Below are positions 1 to 5,709 of a DNA stretch of 8,172 bases, one piece after another. The notes under the pieces were generated by a model. It saw only the letters and a program-made list of their open reading frames with translations, ran no database searches and had not been told where the DNA came from. This DNA is from Acidobacteriota bacterium. GTDB lineage: Bacteria > Acidobacteriota > Polarisedimenticolia > JAPUIV01. Where the stretch lies: positions 1 to 8,172 of the forward strand of contig JAPUIV010000218.1 of assembly GCA_027296665.1 (NCBI GenBank), in the 5' to 3' direction. The translations under genes and the position numbers were made by a program. Every line of letters begins with the position of its first letter. The stretch's first letter is position 1.

Positions 1-413
1 AGGACGGTGGCCAGCTGGTCCTCGTTTTCCATCCGGGCCAGCAGGCCGGTGTGCACGTAAAGGGAGCCGTGCGGGTAGGCGAAGGCGTTCAGGGTCGGGT
101 CCGCGAGAACCGTGATACGGAAAGATACCGCCCGGTTGGCGGCCATCTCCGGCGGATTGAGGCGCCCCATCACCTGTTCCAGGTAATCGACCAGCAGGGG
201 GTCCCGGTAGACCTGGACGTTCTTGATAAGCTTGGTCTCTTCCTTGCGGGAATTCTCCCACAGCCGCAGTTCGTCCTTTTCCGGCTGGAACTCACCCCCG
301 GCGCTCGAGATTGGCGGAAGGTTGGCGGTGGCGCAGGAGAAGGCGAAGATGAGAAGAACGGCGAGGGCGGAAATCCGGAAGGCGACGCGGTCTCGAACAG
401 GGAGATATCTCAT
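1..413 (-). CDS. M48-family metalloprotease, exported (probable lipoprotein), N-terminal part only
   Basis: Reading leftward from ATG at 413 gives 137 complete codons, open through the left edge of the window. Residues 14-27 form a hydrophobic signal segment ending in AFSC, so Cys27 is a plausible though non-ideal lipobox cysteine and the protein is probably a membrane-anchored periplasmic lipoprotein. Residues around 105-137 carry the region that precedes the zinc site in M48 peptidases (BepA/YfgC and Oma1-like): LNAFAYPHGSLYVHTGLLAR followed by MENEDQLATVL. In the family the next residues are the HExxH zinc motif, which here lies just outside the window, so catalytic competence cannot be judged. 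A GAGGAG ribosome site about 8 bases before the ATG supports the start. The gene follows the GGT-like gene on the same strand after 68 bases, but a candidate promoter of its own lies in that gap. The family does quality-control or housekeeping proteolysis at the cell envelope; the substrate here is unknown. Confidence 0.86.
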   Translation of the reverse strand, partial: MRYLPVRDRVAFRISALAVLLIFAFSCATANLPPISSAGGEFQPEKDELRLWENSRKEETKLIKNVQVYRDPLLVDYLEQVMGRLNPPEMAANRAVSFRITVLADPTLNAFAYPHGSLYVHTGLLARMENEDQLATV

Positions 414-429
414 CGGGAACTCTCCTCTT

Positions 430-454
430 CCCCGTGTGCGATTATAACACGGGG
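430..454 (-). promoter_or_regulatory. Extended -10 promoter inside a perfect inverted repeat, upstream of the M48 gene
   Basis: On the minus strand, TGTTATAAT (449-441) is a perfect extended -10 element (TGnTATAAT). It overlaps an 8-base perfect inverted repeat, CCCCGTGT / ACACGGGG, with a 9-base spacer that contains the TATAAT. The predicted transcription start falls in the arm nearest the M48 gene, leaving a short leader with the GAGGAG ribosome site. No clear -35 hexamer is seen, which fits an extended -10 promoter. No U-tract follows the repeat, so it is a poor terminator for the upstream GGT-like gene. An operator bound by a dimeric regulator is the likeliest reading, but this is inferred from sequence only. 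Confidence 0.5.
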
Positions 455-481
455 AACGGGGCCGGCCATTCGGATGCCATT

Positions 482-2359
482 CTACCAGGCGATGCCGTAG
501 TCCTCGCCATGGTTGCTGGATCCGCCCCACATCGTGCCGTTTTCCCGGTCGAAGTAGATGGCGTTGATCGGCCCCGAGGTGTGCTTGCGGTAGTCCAGCT
601 TGTAGCCCATCTCCGCCAGCTTCCGGCGAACCCAGGGCGGGGCGGAGGCATTGAGAGTCAACCGCCCCGGCTCCGCGCGGTGATCCCGGAATGAGTTTCG
701 CAGCTGGTAGCTGTTGATGTTCGGCGCCTCGGCCGCCTCCTGCACCGTCATCCCGAACTCGACGAGGTTCAGGAAGAACTGCAGGAGGTTCTGGTCCTGG
801 GTGTCCCCCCCCTGGACGGCGAAGGAGAGAAACGGCTTGCCCTCCTTCAGCGCCAGGCTCGGGGTCAGCGTGGCCCGCGGCCTCTTGCCGGGAGCGACGA
901 GGTTGAACGGGTTCTGCGCGGGATCGAGAACGAAGCTCTGCATTCTCTGGCTCATGCCGATGCCGGTGCGGCCGGCGATCACCGCCGGGATCCAGCCGCC
1001 GCTCGGGGTAATCGAAACCACCCAGCCGTTCTCGTCCGCGGCCTGGATCGTGGTGGTGCCGGCGAAGAAACCGATCTCGGAGCTCGGTTCCAGAATCCGG
1101 GCCGAGCCGTCCGGGGAGTCGGGCGGATTGTTGGTCCAGTTCTCCAGAAGATCCAGGAACGGATTTTTCTTCCCTTCGAAGGGGTAGGGATCGCCCGGTT
1201 TGACGCCGGGATCGTTGCGCTCGGGATCGATCTGCCGGTAACGCTGCCTGGCGTATTTTTTCGACAGCAACCCCCGTATCGGTTCCTCGGGCGGGAAGTA
1301 GGGATCGCCGTAGTAGAAATCGCGGTCGGCGAATGCGAGGTTCATCGCCTGGTACAAGGTGTGGATGTATCGTGCGCTGTTGAAACCCATCGAGGCGAGG
1401 TCGGCATTTTCAAGTATGTTGAGTGTCTGGAGCAACACGGGGCCTTGCACCCAGGTGGTCAATTTGTAGACCTCGATCCCCTTGTAGTCGGTGTGCACCG
1501 GTTCCTCGATGTATACCTCCCAGTTCGCCAGATCTTCCAGGGTGTGAAGCCCGCCCAGTTCCCGCGACCCGCGGACGAACTCCGCGGCGATGTCGCCGCG
1601 GTAAAAGCGCTCGTAGGCGGCGTAGATCGCCTCCTTGCGGTTCTTGCCGGCGGCCCGGGCCTTGTTCTCGGTTTCGACCAGCTTCAGGAGAGTCGCCCGC
1701 AGATCGGGCTGGCGGAAGATCTCGCCGGCCCGGGGCGCCTCTCGCCTCTCGCCCGGGTGGGTGAGGAACAACCGGCGGGATTGGGGCCATTTCTTGATCT
1801 CGTCCTTGAACCGTTCCATCTTGTCGGCGGCCTGCCGTTCGATCGGATACCCTGCGGCCATCTCGATCGAGGGGGCCAGGACCTCCCCCAGGCTCATGGT
1901 CCCGAACTCCGCCAGCATCACCATGAGGCCGCCGGGAGTCCCCGGCGTCACGGCGGCCAGGGGGCCGAACTCGGGCGGGAACTCCATCTCCCGGTCCCGG
2001 AAGAATTCCGGAGTCGCCCCGGATGGCGCTACTCCCAGGGCGTTGATGCCGATCACCTTGCCGGTATCCGGGTTGTAGATCAGGGCCTGGGTCTCCCCCC
2101 CCCAGCTCAGCGTGTCGTACATGGTGGCGGTGGCGCCCAGCATCGCGCAGGCGGCGTCGACGGCATTGCCGCCTCGCTGGAAGATCATCGCCCCGGCCGT
2201 CGCGCCCAGCGGCTTGCCGGTGATCGCGACCCAGTGACGGCCATGCAGGGGCGGCTTCTCCGTGCGCTTGGCCCGGGCCGGCGGCACCGCCAGGACCATC
2301 GCGGCGATGGGAAGAAGGATCCATGCCATCCGGGATATTCGCATTTTCAACGACATCAT
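482..2359 (-). CDS. Gamma-glutamyltransferase-family Ntn-hydrolase (GGT-like), exported
   Basis: The protein is 625 aa from the ATG at 2359 (an adjacent ATG at 2356 is equally possible), slightly longer than the usual 530-590. Positions 2 to about 30 form a signal peptide ending in ARA, so it acts outside the cytoplasm. Family landmarks in order are GGNAVDAA (about 63-70), GTTTIQAAD with predicted nucleophile Thr435, GKRPRATLTPS, the QGGD oxyanion region, FGMTVQEAAEAPN, and a C-terminus with SSNHGEDYG. Self-cleavage before Thr435 would give a small subunit of about 191 residues, matching the family. By motif alignment, the residues that hold the gamma-glutamyl group in E. coli GGT (Arg114, Asn411, Gln430, Asp433, Ser462/463) fall on Leu, Ser, Arg, Ser and Ala/Thr here, so a glutathione hydrolase role is doubtful. 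AGGAG lies 4-7 bases before the paired ATGs, and the start overlaps the cupin stop (TGATG), indicating co-translation. The gene also holds G9 and G8 tracts in its coding strand. Confidence 0.93.
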   Translation of the reverse strand: MMSLKMRISRMAWILLPIAAMVLAVPPARAKRTEKPPLHGRHWVAITGKPLGATAGAMIFQRGGNAVDAACAMLGATATMYDTLSWGGETQALIYNPDTGKVIGINALGVAPSGATPEFFRDREMEFPPEFGPLAAVTPGTPGGLMVMLAEFGTMSLGEVLAPSIEMAAGYPIERQAADKMERFKDEIKKWPQSRRLFLTHPGERREAPRAGEIFRQPDLRATLLKLVETENKARAAGKNRKEAIYAAYERFYRGDIAAEFVRGSRELGGLHTLEDLANWEVYIEEPVHTDYKGIEVYKLTTWVQGPVLLQTLNILENADLASMGFNSARYIHTLYQAMNLAFADRDFYYGDPYFPPEEPIRGLLSKKYARQRYRQIDPERNDPGVKPGDPYPFEGKKNPFLDLLENWTNNPPDSPDGSARILEPSSEIGFFAGTTTIQAADENGWVVSITPSGGWIPAVIAGRTGIGMSQRMQSFVLDPAQNPFNLVAPGKRPRATLTPSLALKEGKPFLSFAVQGGDTQDQNLLQFFLNLVEFGMTVQEAAEAPNINSYQLRNSFRDHRAEPGRLTLNASAPPWVRRKLAEMGYKLDYRKHTSGPINAIYFDRENGTMWGGSSNHGEDYGIAW

Positions 2360-2730
2360 CAATCTCCTGTTGAGTCGCGGTGGACCGTGCCGGGCGAGAA
2401 GGCGGGCAGACAGACCGCGAAGTACTCCGCCCCTTCGGGGCCGGGACTGCCGTACTGGATCCATTCACCGGCGCGGGCGAGGATCGCCTGGCCGGCCTCC
2501 ACTTCGATGACCTCATTCCGCGTGCGTACCTGCAGGGTACCCCGCAGCACCACGGTGTACTCGTCGAACTCCGGCGTCTGGCCGGGCTCGGTCCAGCCGC
2601 TGGGAGACCGCATCCGGGCGACGCTCACCGCCGCCGTCTTCGAGTTCACGCGGCCGAAATATTCCTCGATCACCTTCGGTTTGTTTCCGGCGGATTCGAT
2701 GATGGCCGGTTTCTCGATCCGGATCGGCAT
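2359..2730 (-). CDS. Small cupin-domain protein
   Basis: The 123 aa protein is a single cupin barrel with no signal peptide, so it is probably cytoplasmic. Residues 46-64 (WTEPGQTPEFDEYTVVLRG) match cupin motif 1 and keep the Glu-(x6)-Gly part; residues 80-92 (GQAILARAGEWIQ) match motif 2; the tail CLPAFSPGTVHRD resembles a recurrent family of stand-alone small cupins. The HxH of motif 1 and the His of motif 2, which usually bind the metal, are absent, so it may be a binding or structural protein or use other ligands. The start is ATG with GGAGG about 6 bases upstream. Its TGA overlaps the ATG of the GGT-like gene, so the two are very likely made together. The napB remnant ends 64 bases upstream on the same strand, so a shared transcript is possible. 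The substrate is unknown. Confidence 0.9.
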   Translation of the reverse strand: MPIRIEKPAIIESAGNKPKVIEEYFGRVNSKTAAVSVARMRSPSGWTEPGQTPEFDEYTVVLRGTLQVRTRNEVIEVEAGQAILARAGEWIQYGSPGPEGAEYFAVCLPAFSPGTVHRDSTGD

Positions 2731-2794
2731 GCGCGACCTCCTGCCTCAGCGGGCCTTGAGTTCCAGAACCTATTTGCGGAGAGCGGCCTGCAAC

Positions 2795-3091
2795 TCACTG
2801 CGTAGTGTTTGTTCTGCCGTCGGCGAATCGATTTTTCACCAGGGGCGGCGCGCCGGTCTGGAGAACGTGGCAGATGGTGCAATTGTGCCGCGCGCCCGCG
2901 GGGATCTCCCGGGTGACCGCCGGGGCGTTTCGCCAGTCGACGAAGTGGCTCTTCGGGATCGGCGTGGGATCTCCTTCGGACCATTCCACCACCAGGTGGC
3001 AGTCGATGCAGTAATTGTCCTCACGGGTGATCGGGAGTAAATCGGCGATGGCGTGGGGGATGGCGGGAGGAGAGCCCTGGTAAGGCCTCAA
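2795..3091 (-). pseudogene. napB: 5'-truncated periplasmic nitrate reductase cytochrome c subunit (NapB remnant)
   Basis: The 98 codons carry the di-haem core of NapB: SPPAIPH (7-13), CIDCH (28-32), the sixth-ligand-type SHF (48-50), CTICH (71-75) and the APPLVKNRF end. In the family this small protein passes electrons to the NapA catalytic subunit in the periplasm. Only the mature core is left. There is no signal peptide and no ATG; the first possible start is TTG at 3091, which happens to have GGAGG 9 bases before it. Without export, c-type haem could not be attached, so a product would not work as NapB. Immediately upstream, in another frame, the sequence is napA. The reading frame through the haem motifs is undamaged, so the loss is recent, or the junction is an assembly artefact. 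Confidence 0.78.
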
Positions 3092-3365
3092 ACCCGCTCG
3101 CCTCCAGACCGGGAACCGGCTGGCGGCCCCAGACTTCGTTCAACCGGAACCGCTTGGAGAACTCCATTATCTGCCACAGGTCGCTGCGGGCATCGCCCGG
3201 CGGCGGTATCTGCTGGCGCCACATCTGCGTGCGGCGCTCCGAGTTGCCGTAGGCGCCCCACTTCTCGAAGATCATCGCCGAGGGCAGGATCAGGTCGGCT
3301 ACCTTGCAGGAAAGGGTCGGGTAAACGTCGGAGACCACGATGAAGTTATCCTTAGGCGAGGCACC
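3078..3365 (-). pseudogene. napA: Internal fragment of periplasmic nitrate reductase catalytic subunit (NapA remnant)
   Basis: About 95 codons encode an internal piece of a NapA-type molybdopterin oxidoreductase: [46 protein letters not shown] and [12 protein letters not shown] follow each other as in nitrate reductase catalytic subunits, which are normally 750-930 aa. The frame is closed by TAA at 3366-3368 on the 5' side, where composition turns AT-rich. The 3' side runs into napB sequence in another frame near 3080-3092. The iron-sulfur and N-terminal molybdenum-cofactor regions, and the C-terminal domain, are all missing, so this cannot be an active enzyme. A GTG at 3338 starts an open frame, but no ribosome site supports it. 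The neighbouring amidohydrolase points the other way, so the left-over piece has lost its original upstream context as well. Confidence 0.8.
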
Positions 3366-3534
3366 TTAATTAACAAGGATAGAAATTATATTACAGGTTC
3401 TCCGCCGGCACAATAATACGGTGAGATCATGCCGGTTCTTTCAAAACAGGCGGGAATTGATATCATGTCGGGGAAATAACGGTTTTGAAACCATTGGTAG
3501 TTTTTCCCTGGATCCGGGGTGAGGAGAGTTTAAT
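3366..3534. other. AT-rich intergenic junction between the nap remnant and the amidohydrolase
   Basis: This 169-base stretch is clearly richer in A and T than its surroundings, above all 3366-3400, which includes the palindrome TTAATTAA (3366-3373). It separates the broken 5' end of the napA fragment from the divergent amidohydrolase. It contains the candidate promoter at 3458-3466 and the dyad GGTTTTGAAACC (3481-3492). I see no coding sequence, transposon end or tRNA in it. Confidence 0.6.
3458..3466 (+). promoter_or_regulatory. Candidate extended -10 promoter for the amidohydrolase
   Basis: TGATATCAT fits an extended -10 element (TGn followed by a hexamer matching TATAAT at five of six positions). 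The predicted start near 3473 gives a leader of about 60 bases, which contains the dyad GGTTTTGAAACC (3481-3492), a possible operator or small hairpin. The best -35 option, TTTCAA at 3439-3444, is weak. The call is tentative. Confidence 0.35.
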
Positions 3535-4854
3535 ATGATGGAAAAGAGCCGGCGCATTCTGCTGTTCGCATCGATTGTACTGGTCACCCTGGCGGGGGCT
3601 GCCGCAGCGCCGGCCGCGGCACCAGATTCCCGGCCGACCGTCATCCGGGCCGGTACCCTGATCGACGGGACCGGGTCGGCGCCGGTCAAGAATGTCCTGA
3701 TCGTGGTGGAAAAGGGCCGGATCACGGCGGTGGGGAAGAATGTCGAGATTCCGGCTGACCACCGTCTCATCGATCTTTCCGGGCAAACGGTCCTGCCGGG
3801 ATTCATCGACGCCCATGTGCACCTGGTGGGGCGTCACATCGGCGAGGGAGAGGACTGGGAAAATTCCGCCGTCCGCGATCTGCCGCAGGAAGGGGCGATC
3901 CGCGGGGTTCGAAACGCCCGCCTGACCCTGGAGGCCGGCTTCACCACGGTGCGCAATGTGGGCGCCGATCACTATTCGGACATTGCCCTGCGCAACATGA
4001 TCGACGAGGGGGTGGTTCCCGGTCCGCGGATGCTGGCGGCGGGCCATTCCCTCGGCATCACTGGGGGGCACTGCGACAACAACGCCTACATCCCCGGCAT
4101 CCTGGATCCCGGCGAGGGGCAGGGAATCGCCGACGGACCCTGGGAAATCGTCAAGGAAGTTCGCCTCCAGGTGAAACGGGGCGCCGACGTCATCAAGTTC
4201 TGCGCGACCGGAGGGGTCCTGTCGGAGGGGGATGCGGTCGGCATCCAGCAGTACACCGCCGAGGAGATGCGGGCCCTGGTGGAGGAGGCCCACCTGACCG
4301 GCCGCCGGGTCGCGGCGCATGCCCACGGCAACGCCGGCATCAAGGTCGCGGTGAAGGCCGGCGTCGATTCCATCGAGCATGGTTCCGAGCTGGATCGCGA
4401 GGCCATTTCGCTGTTCCGCCGGCACGGCACCTACCTGGTTCCCACCCTCATGGCCCAGGAAGCGGTTGAACGCCAGGCGAAGGAGGGGATCATCACCGGC
4501 CTGCGCGCCGAGAAGGCGATCTACATCGCCCCGCGGGCGCGGAAATCTTTCCGGCTGGCGGTCGACGGCGGCGTCAAGATCGCCCTGGGCTCGGACGCCG
4601 GGGTGTTCGCGCATGGCACCCAGGGACGCGAGTTCGTCCTGATGGTGGAAAACGGCATGGGACCGATGCAGGCAATCGTGGCCGGGACCCGGTCCGCCGC
4701 CGACCTGCTGGGACTACTGGCGGAGATCGGGACGGTGGAGACGGGAAAGGTGGCCGACCTGGTCGCCGTCGCCGGCGACCCGCTCCGGGACATCTCGCTG
4801 GTCACCCATCCCGTCTTCGTCATGCATGATGGAACGGTCTACCGGCAGGAGTAG
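3535..4854 (+). CDS. Exported metal-dependent amidohydrolase (imidazolonepropionase-like / Xaa-Pro dipeptidase-like)
   Basis: This 439 aa protein is of normal length for the family. A signal peptide (about 1-25, basic start then a hydrophobic run ending in Ala-rich sequence) predicts export. The TIM-barrel metal ligands of the amidohydrolase superfamily are all present: HVH (His94, His96) after LPGFIDA, the carboxylated Lys221 in VIKFCATGG, His262 in AAHAHG, His282 in SIEHG, and Asp354 in GSDAG. The flanking beta-sandwich is formed by the N-terminus (TLIDGTG) and the C-terminal GKVADLV segment. Relatives with this set act on imidazolonepropionate-like rings, on Xaa-Pro dipeptides, or on other carboxy-terminal amino acids. 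The exported location argues against histidine catabolism and for peptide or amide scavenging; the substrate cannot be read from sequence. GAGGAG 8 bases before ATG 3535 supports that start over the next codon, also ATG. The end overlaps the convergent sigma gene by 16 bases. Confidence 0.94.
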   Translation: MMEKSRRILLFASIVLVTLAGAAAAPAAAPDSRPTVIRAGTLIDGTGSAPVKNVLIVVEKGRITAVGKNVEIPADHRLIDLSGQTVLPGFIDAHVHLVGRHIGEGEDWENSAVRDLPQEGAIRGVRNARLTLEAGFTTVRNVGADHYSDIALRNMIDEGVVPGPRMLAAGHSLGITGGHCDNNAYIPGILDPGEGQGIADGPWEIVKEVRLQVKRGADVIKFCATGGVLSEGDAVGIQQYTAEEMRALVEEAHLTGRRVAAHAHGNAGIKVAVKAGVDSIEHGSELDREAISLFRRHGTYLVPTLMAQEAVERQAKEGIITGLRAEKAIYIAPRARKSFRLAVDGGVKIALGSDAGVFAHGTQGREFVLMVENGMGPMQAIVAGTRSAADLLGLLAEIGTVETGKVADLVAVAGDPLRDISLVTHPVFVMHDGTVYRQE

Positions 4855-5435
4855 GCGGCCCGGAGCCGGTGTCTCGCGTCCCGGGCGATCGCCCGGACGC
4901 CGCCGGGGGTGATCCCGAGGATCAGTCCGGTCTCCTGGGCGCTCAATTCGCCGATACCGTACAGAACCAGTACGGCCCTCTGTTTTCTCGGCAGGGCGGG
5001 CAGCAGCCGGCCCACTTCGAGGCGCGATTCGATCCGGTTCAACTGGCCCCGGCCGTTCCGGTGGTTGTATCCCCGAACCGACCGGAGCGACAATCGACTG
5101 TGCAGCCGGATTCGCCGGAGGCGGGCTCGGGTGAGATTCTTTTTCATATGGAGAAGGATGGTGATCAGCCAGCTCCGGAAGGAGCCCCTGTGCGGGTCGA
5201 AGCGGTTCAGATGAATGTAAGCGCGGAGGATCGTTTCCTGAATGAGGTCCGGGACATCCTCGGGCCGCGCGCCAAAATGGAGGGCGATTCTTTCCAGCCT
5301 GGGCATGGCCGCAACCCACAGGAGGTTCCGCGCGTTCCGGTTCCCCTTCCTGGCGGCGACAGCGGCGGAATCGAGCCGCTCGCGGTCAAACCAGATATCA
5401 GCCCGAACCGGTCCATTTCCGTTCGTCCAGCCCAT
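4839..5435 (-). CDS. ECF-type RNA polymerase sigma factor
   Basis: The protein is 198 aa from ATG 5435 (207 aa if GTG 5462 is used). Region sigma-2 lies at about 36-108: EDVPDLIQETILRAYIHLNR, then FDPHRGSFRSWL and a basic stretch. A very Arg-rich linker (about 109-138) is followed by region sigma-4 at about 139-195, with LPRKQRAVLVLYGIGELSAQ and a helix-turn-helix (ETGLILGITPGGVRAIARDA). This two-domain form is typical of extracytoplasmic-function sigma factors, which direct RNA polymerase to a small regulon on an envelope or stress signal. The start is uncertain. A near-perfect ribosome site AGGAGGTGA (5467-5459) contains the GTG at 5462, too close to serve it, and lies 26 bases from the ATG at 5435, which has only a weak AGGTG nearby. 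No anti-sigma gene adjoins it, so control may come from elsewhere. The gene converges with and overlaps the amidohydrolase end. Confidence 0.92.
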   Translation of the reverse strand: MGWTNGNGPVRADIWFDRERLDSAAVAARKGNRNARNLLWVAAMPRLERIALHFGARPEDVPDLIQETILRAYIHLNRFDPHRGSFRSWLITILLHMKKNLTRARLRRIRLHSRLSLRSVRGYNHRNGRGQLNRIESRLEVGRLLPALPRKQRAVLVLYGIGELSAQETGLILGITPGGVRAIARDARHRLRAAYSCR

Positions 5436-5709
5436 CCTGCACCTGCAATTTCCAGCCGTCACCTCCTGTCGTTCCCGCGGGACCTGTACCGATCATTATT
5501 CTAATCCTGGAATCCGGCCCGGCATCGATCCATTCTCGATCAGGTCGGGCGGCTCCCCTCCCTTCCCCGCCGTTTCCGGGAATTTCCTTGAATAATCAAC
5601 CTTTCGGCCGGTTCGCCATTGCGGTTATTCGCCCGCAGGATCATCGATCCCCGATTGACGCCTCCACACGAATCGACCCCGTCCGGTGTATTACCAGGTG
5701 AGAAAGATC
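5436..5709. other. Divergent intergenic region between the sigma factor and the secreted protein
   Basis: This region of about 270 bases holds the sigma gene's strong but displaced ribosome site (5459-5467), a weak TAGAAT box, several copies of the short motif ATCGATCC (near 5523 and 5643), and GGGAATTTCC around 5578-5586. I see no gene, RNA or strong promoter for the rightward gene. Confidence 0.45.
5498..5503 (-). promoter_or_regulatory. Possible -10 box for the sigma factor gene
   Basis: On the minus strand this reads TAGAAT, five of six matches to TATAAT, about 60 bases before the ATG at 5435. The -35 position 17 bases upstream has no good match. No clear ECF-style GGAAC/CGTC pair was found for autoregulation. 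The call is weak. Confidence 0.25.

Noticed and set aside
430..454. Inverted repeat at 430-454 as a terminator of the GGT-like gene
   Set aside because: On the minus strand the second arm is followed by purine-rich AAGAGGAGAG, not a U-tract, and a TATAAT lies in the loop.
2359..2464. Longer GGT-like start at 2464
   Set aside because: It would put 35 Arg-rich residues, overlapping the cupin, before a normal signal peptide; AGGAG and the TGATG overlap point to 2359 or 2356.
1410..2516. Minus-strand frame of 368 codons overlapping the GGT-like gene in another frame
   Set aside because: It is a shifted-frame shadow of a gene with strong homology; its composition is Arg/Gly/Pro-rich without domain features.
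1361..3040. Plus-strand open frame of 559 codons, antisense to the GGT-like, cupin and napB regions
   Set aside because: It crosses three genes on the other strand that have clear family motifs; its translation is rich in Arg, Gly and Pro with no recognisable domain, and GC-rich codon bias alone opens such frames.
3463..4614. Minus-strand open frame of 383 codons opposite the amidohydrolase
   Set aside because: The amidohydrolase has every metal ligand, a signal peptide and a good ribosome site; the antisense frame shows low-complexity composition and no motif.
4869..5504. Plus-strand frame of 211 codons opposite the sigma factor
   Set aside because: The sigma-2 and sigma-4 motifs are on the minus strand; the plus-strand frame has no recognisable domain.
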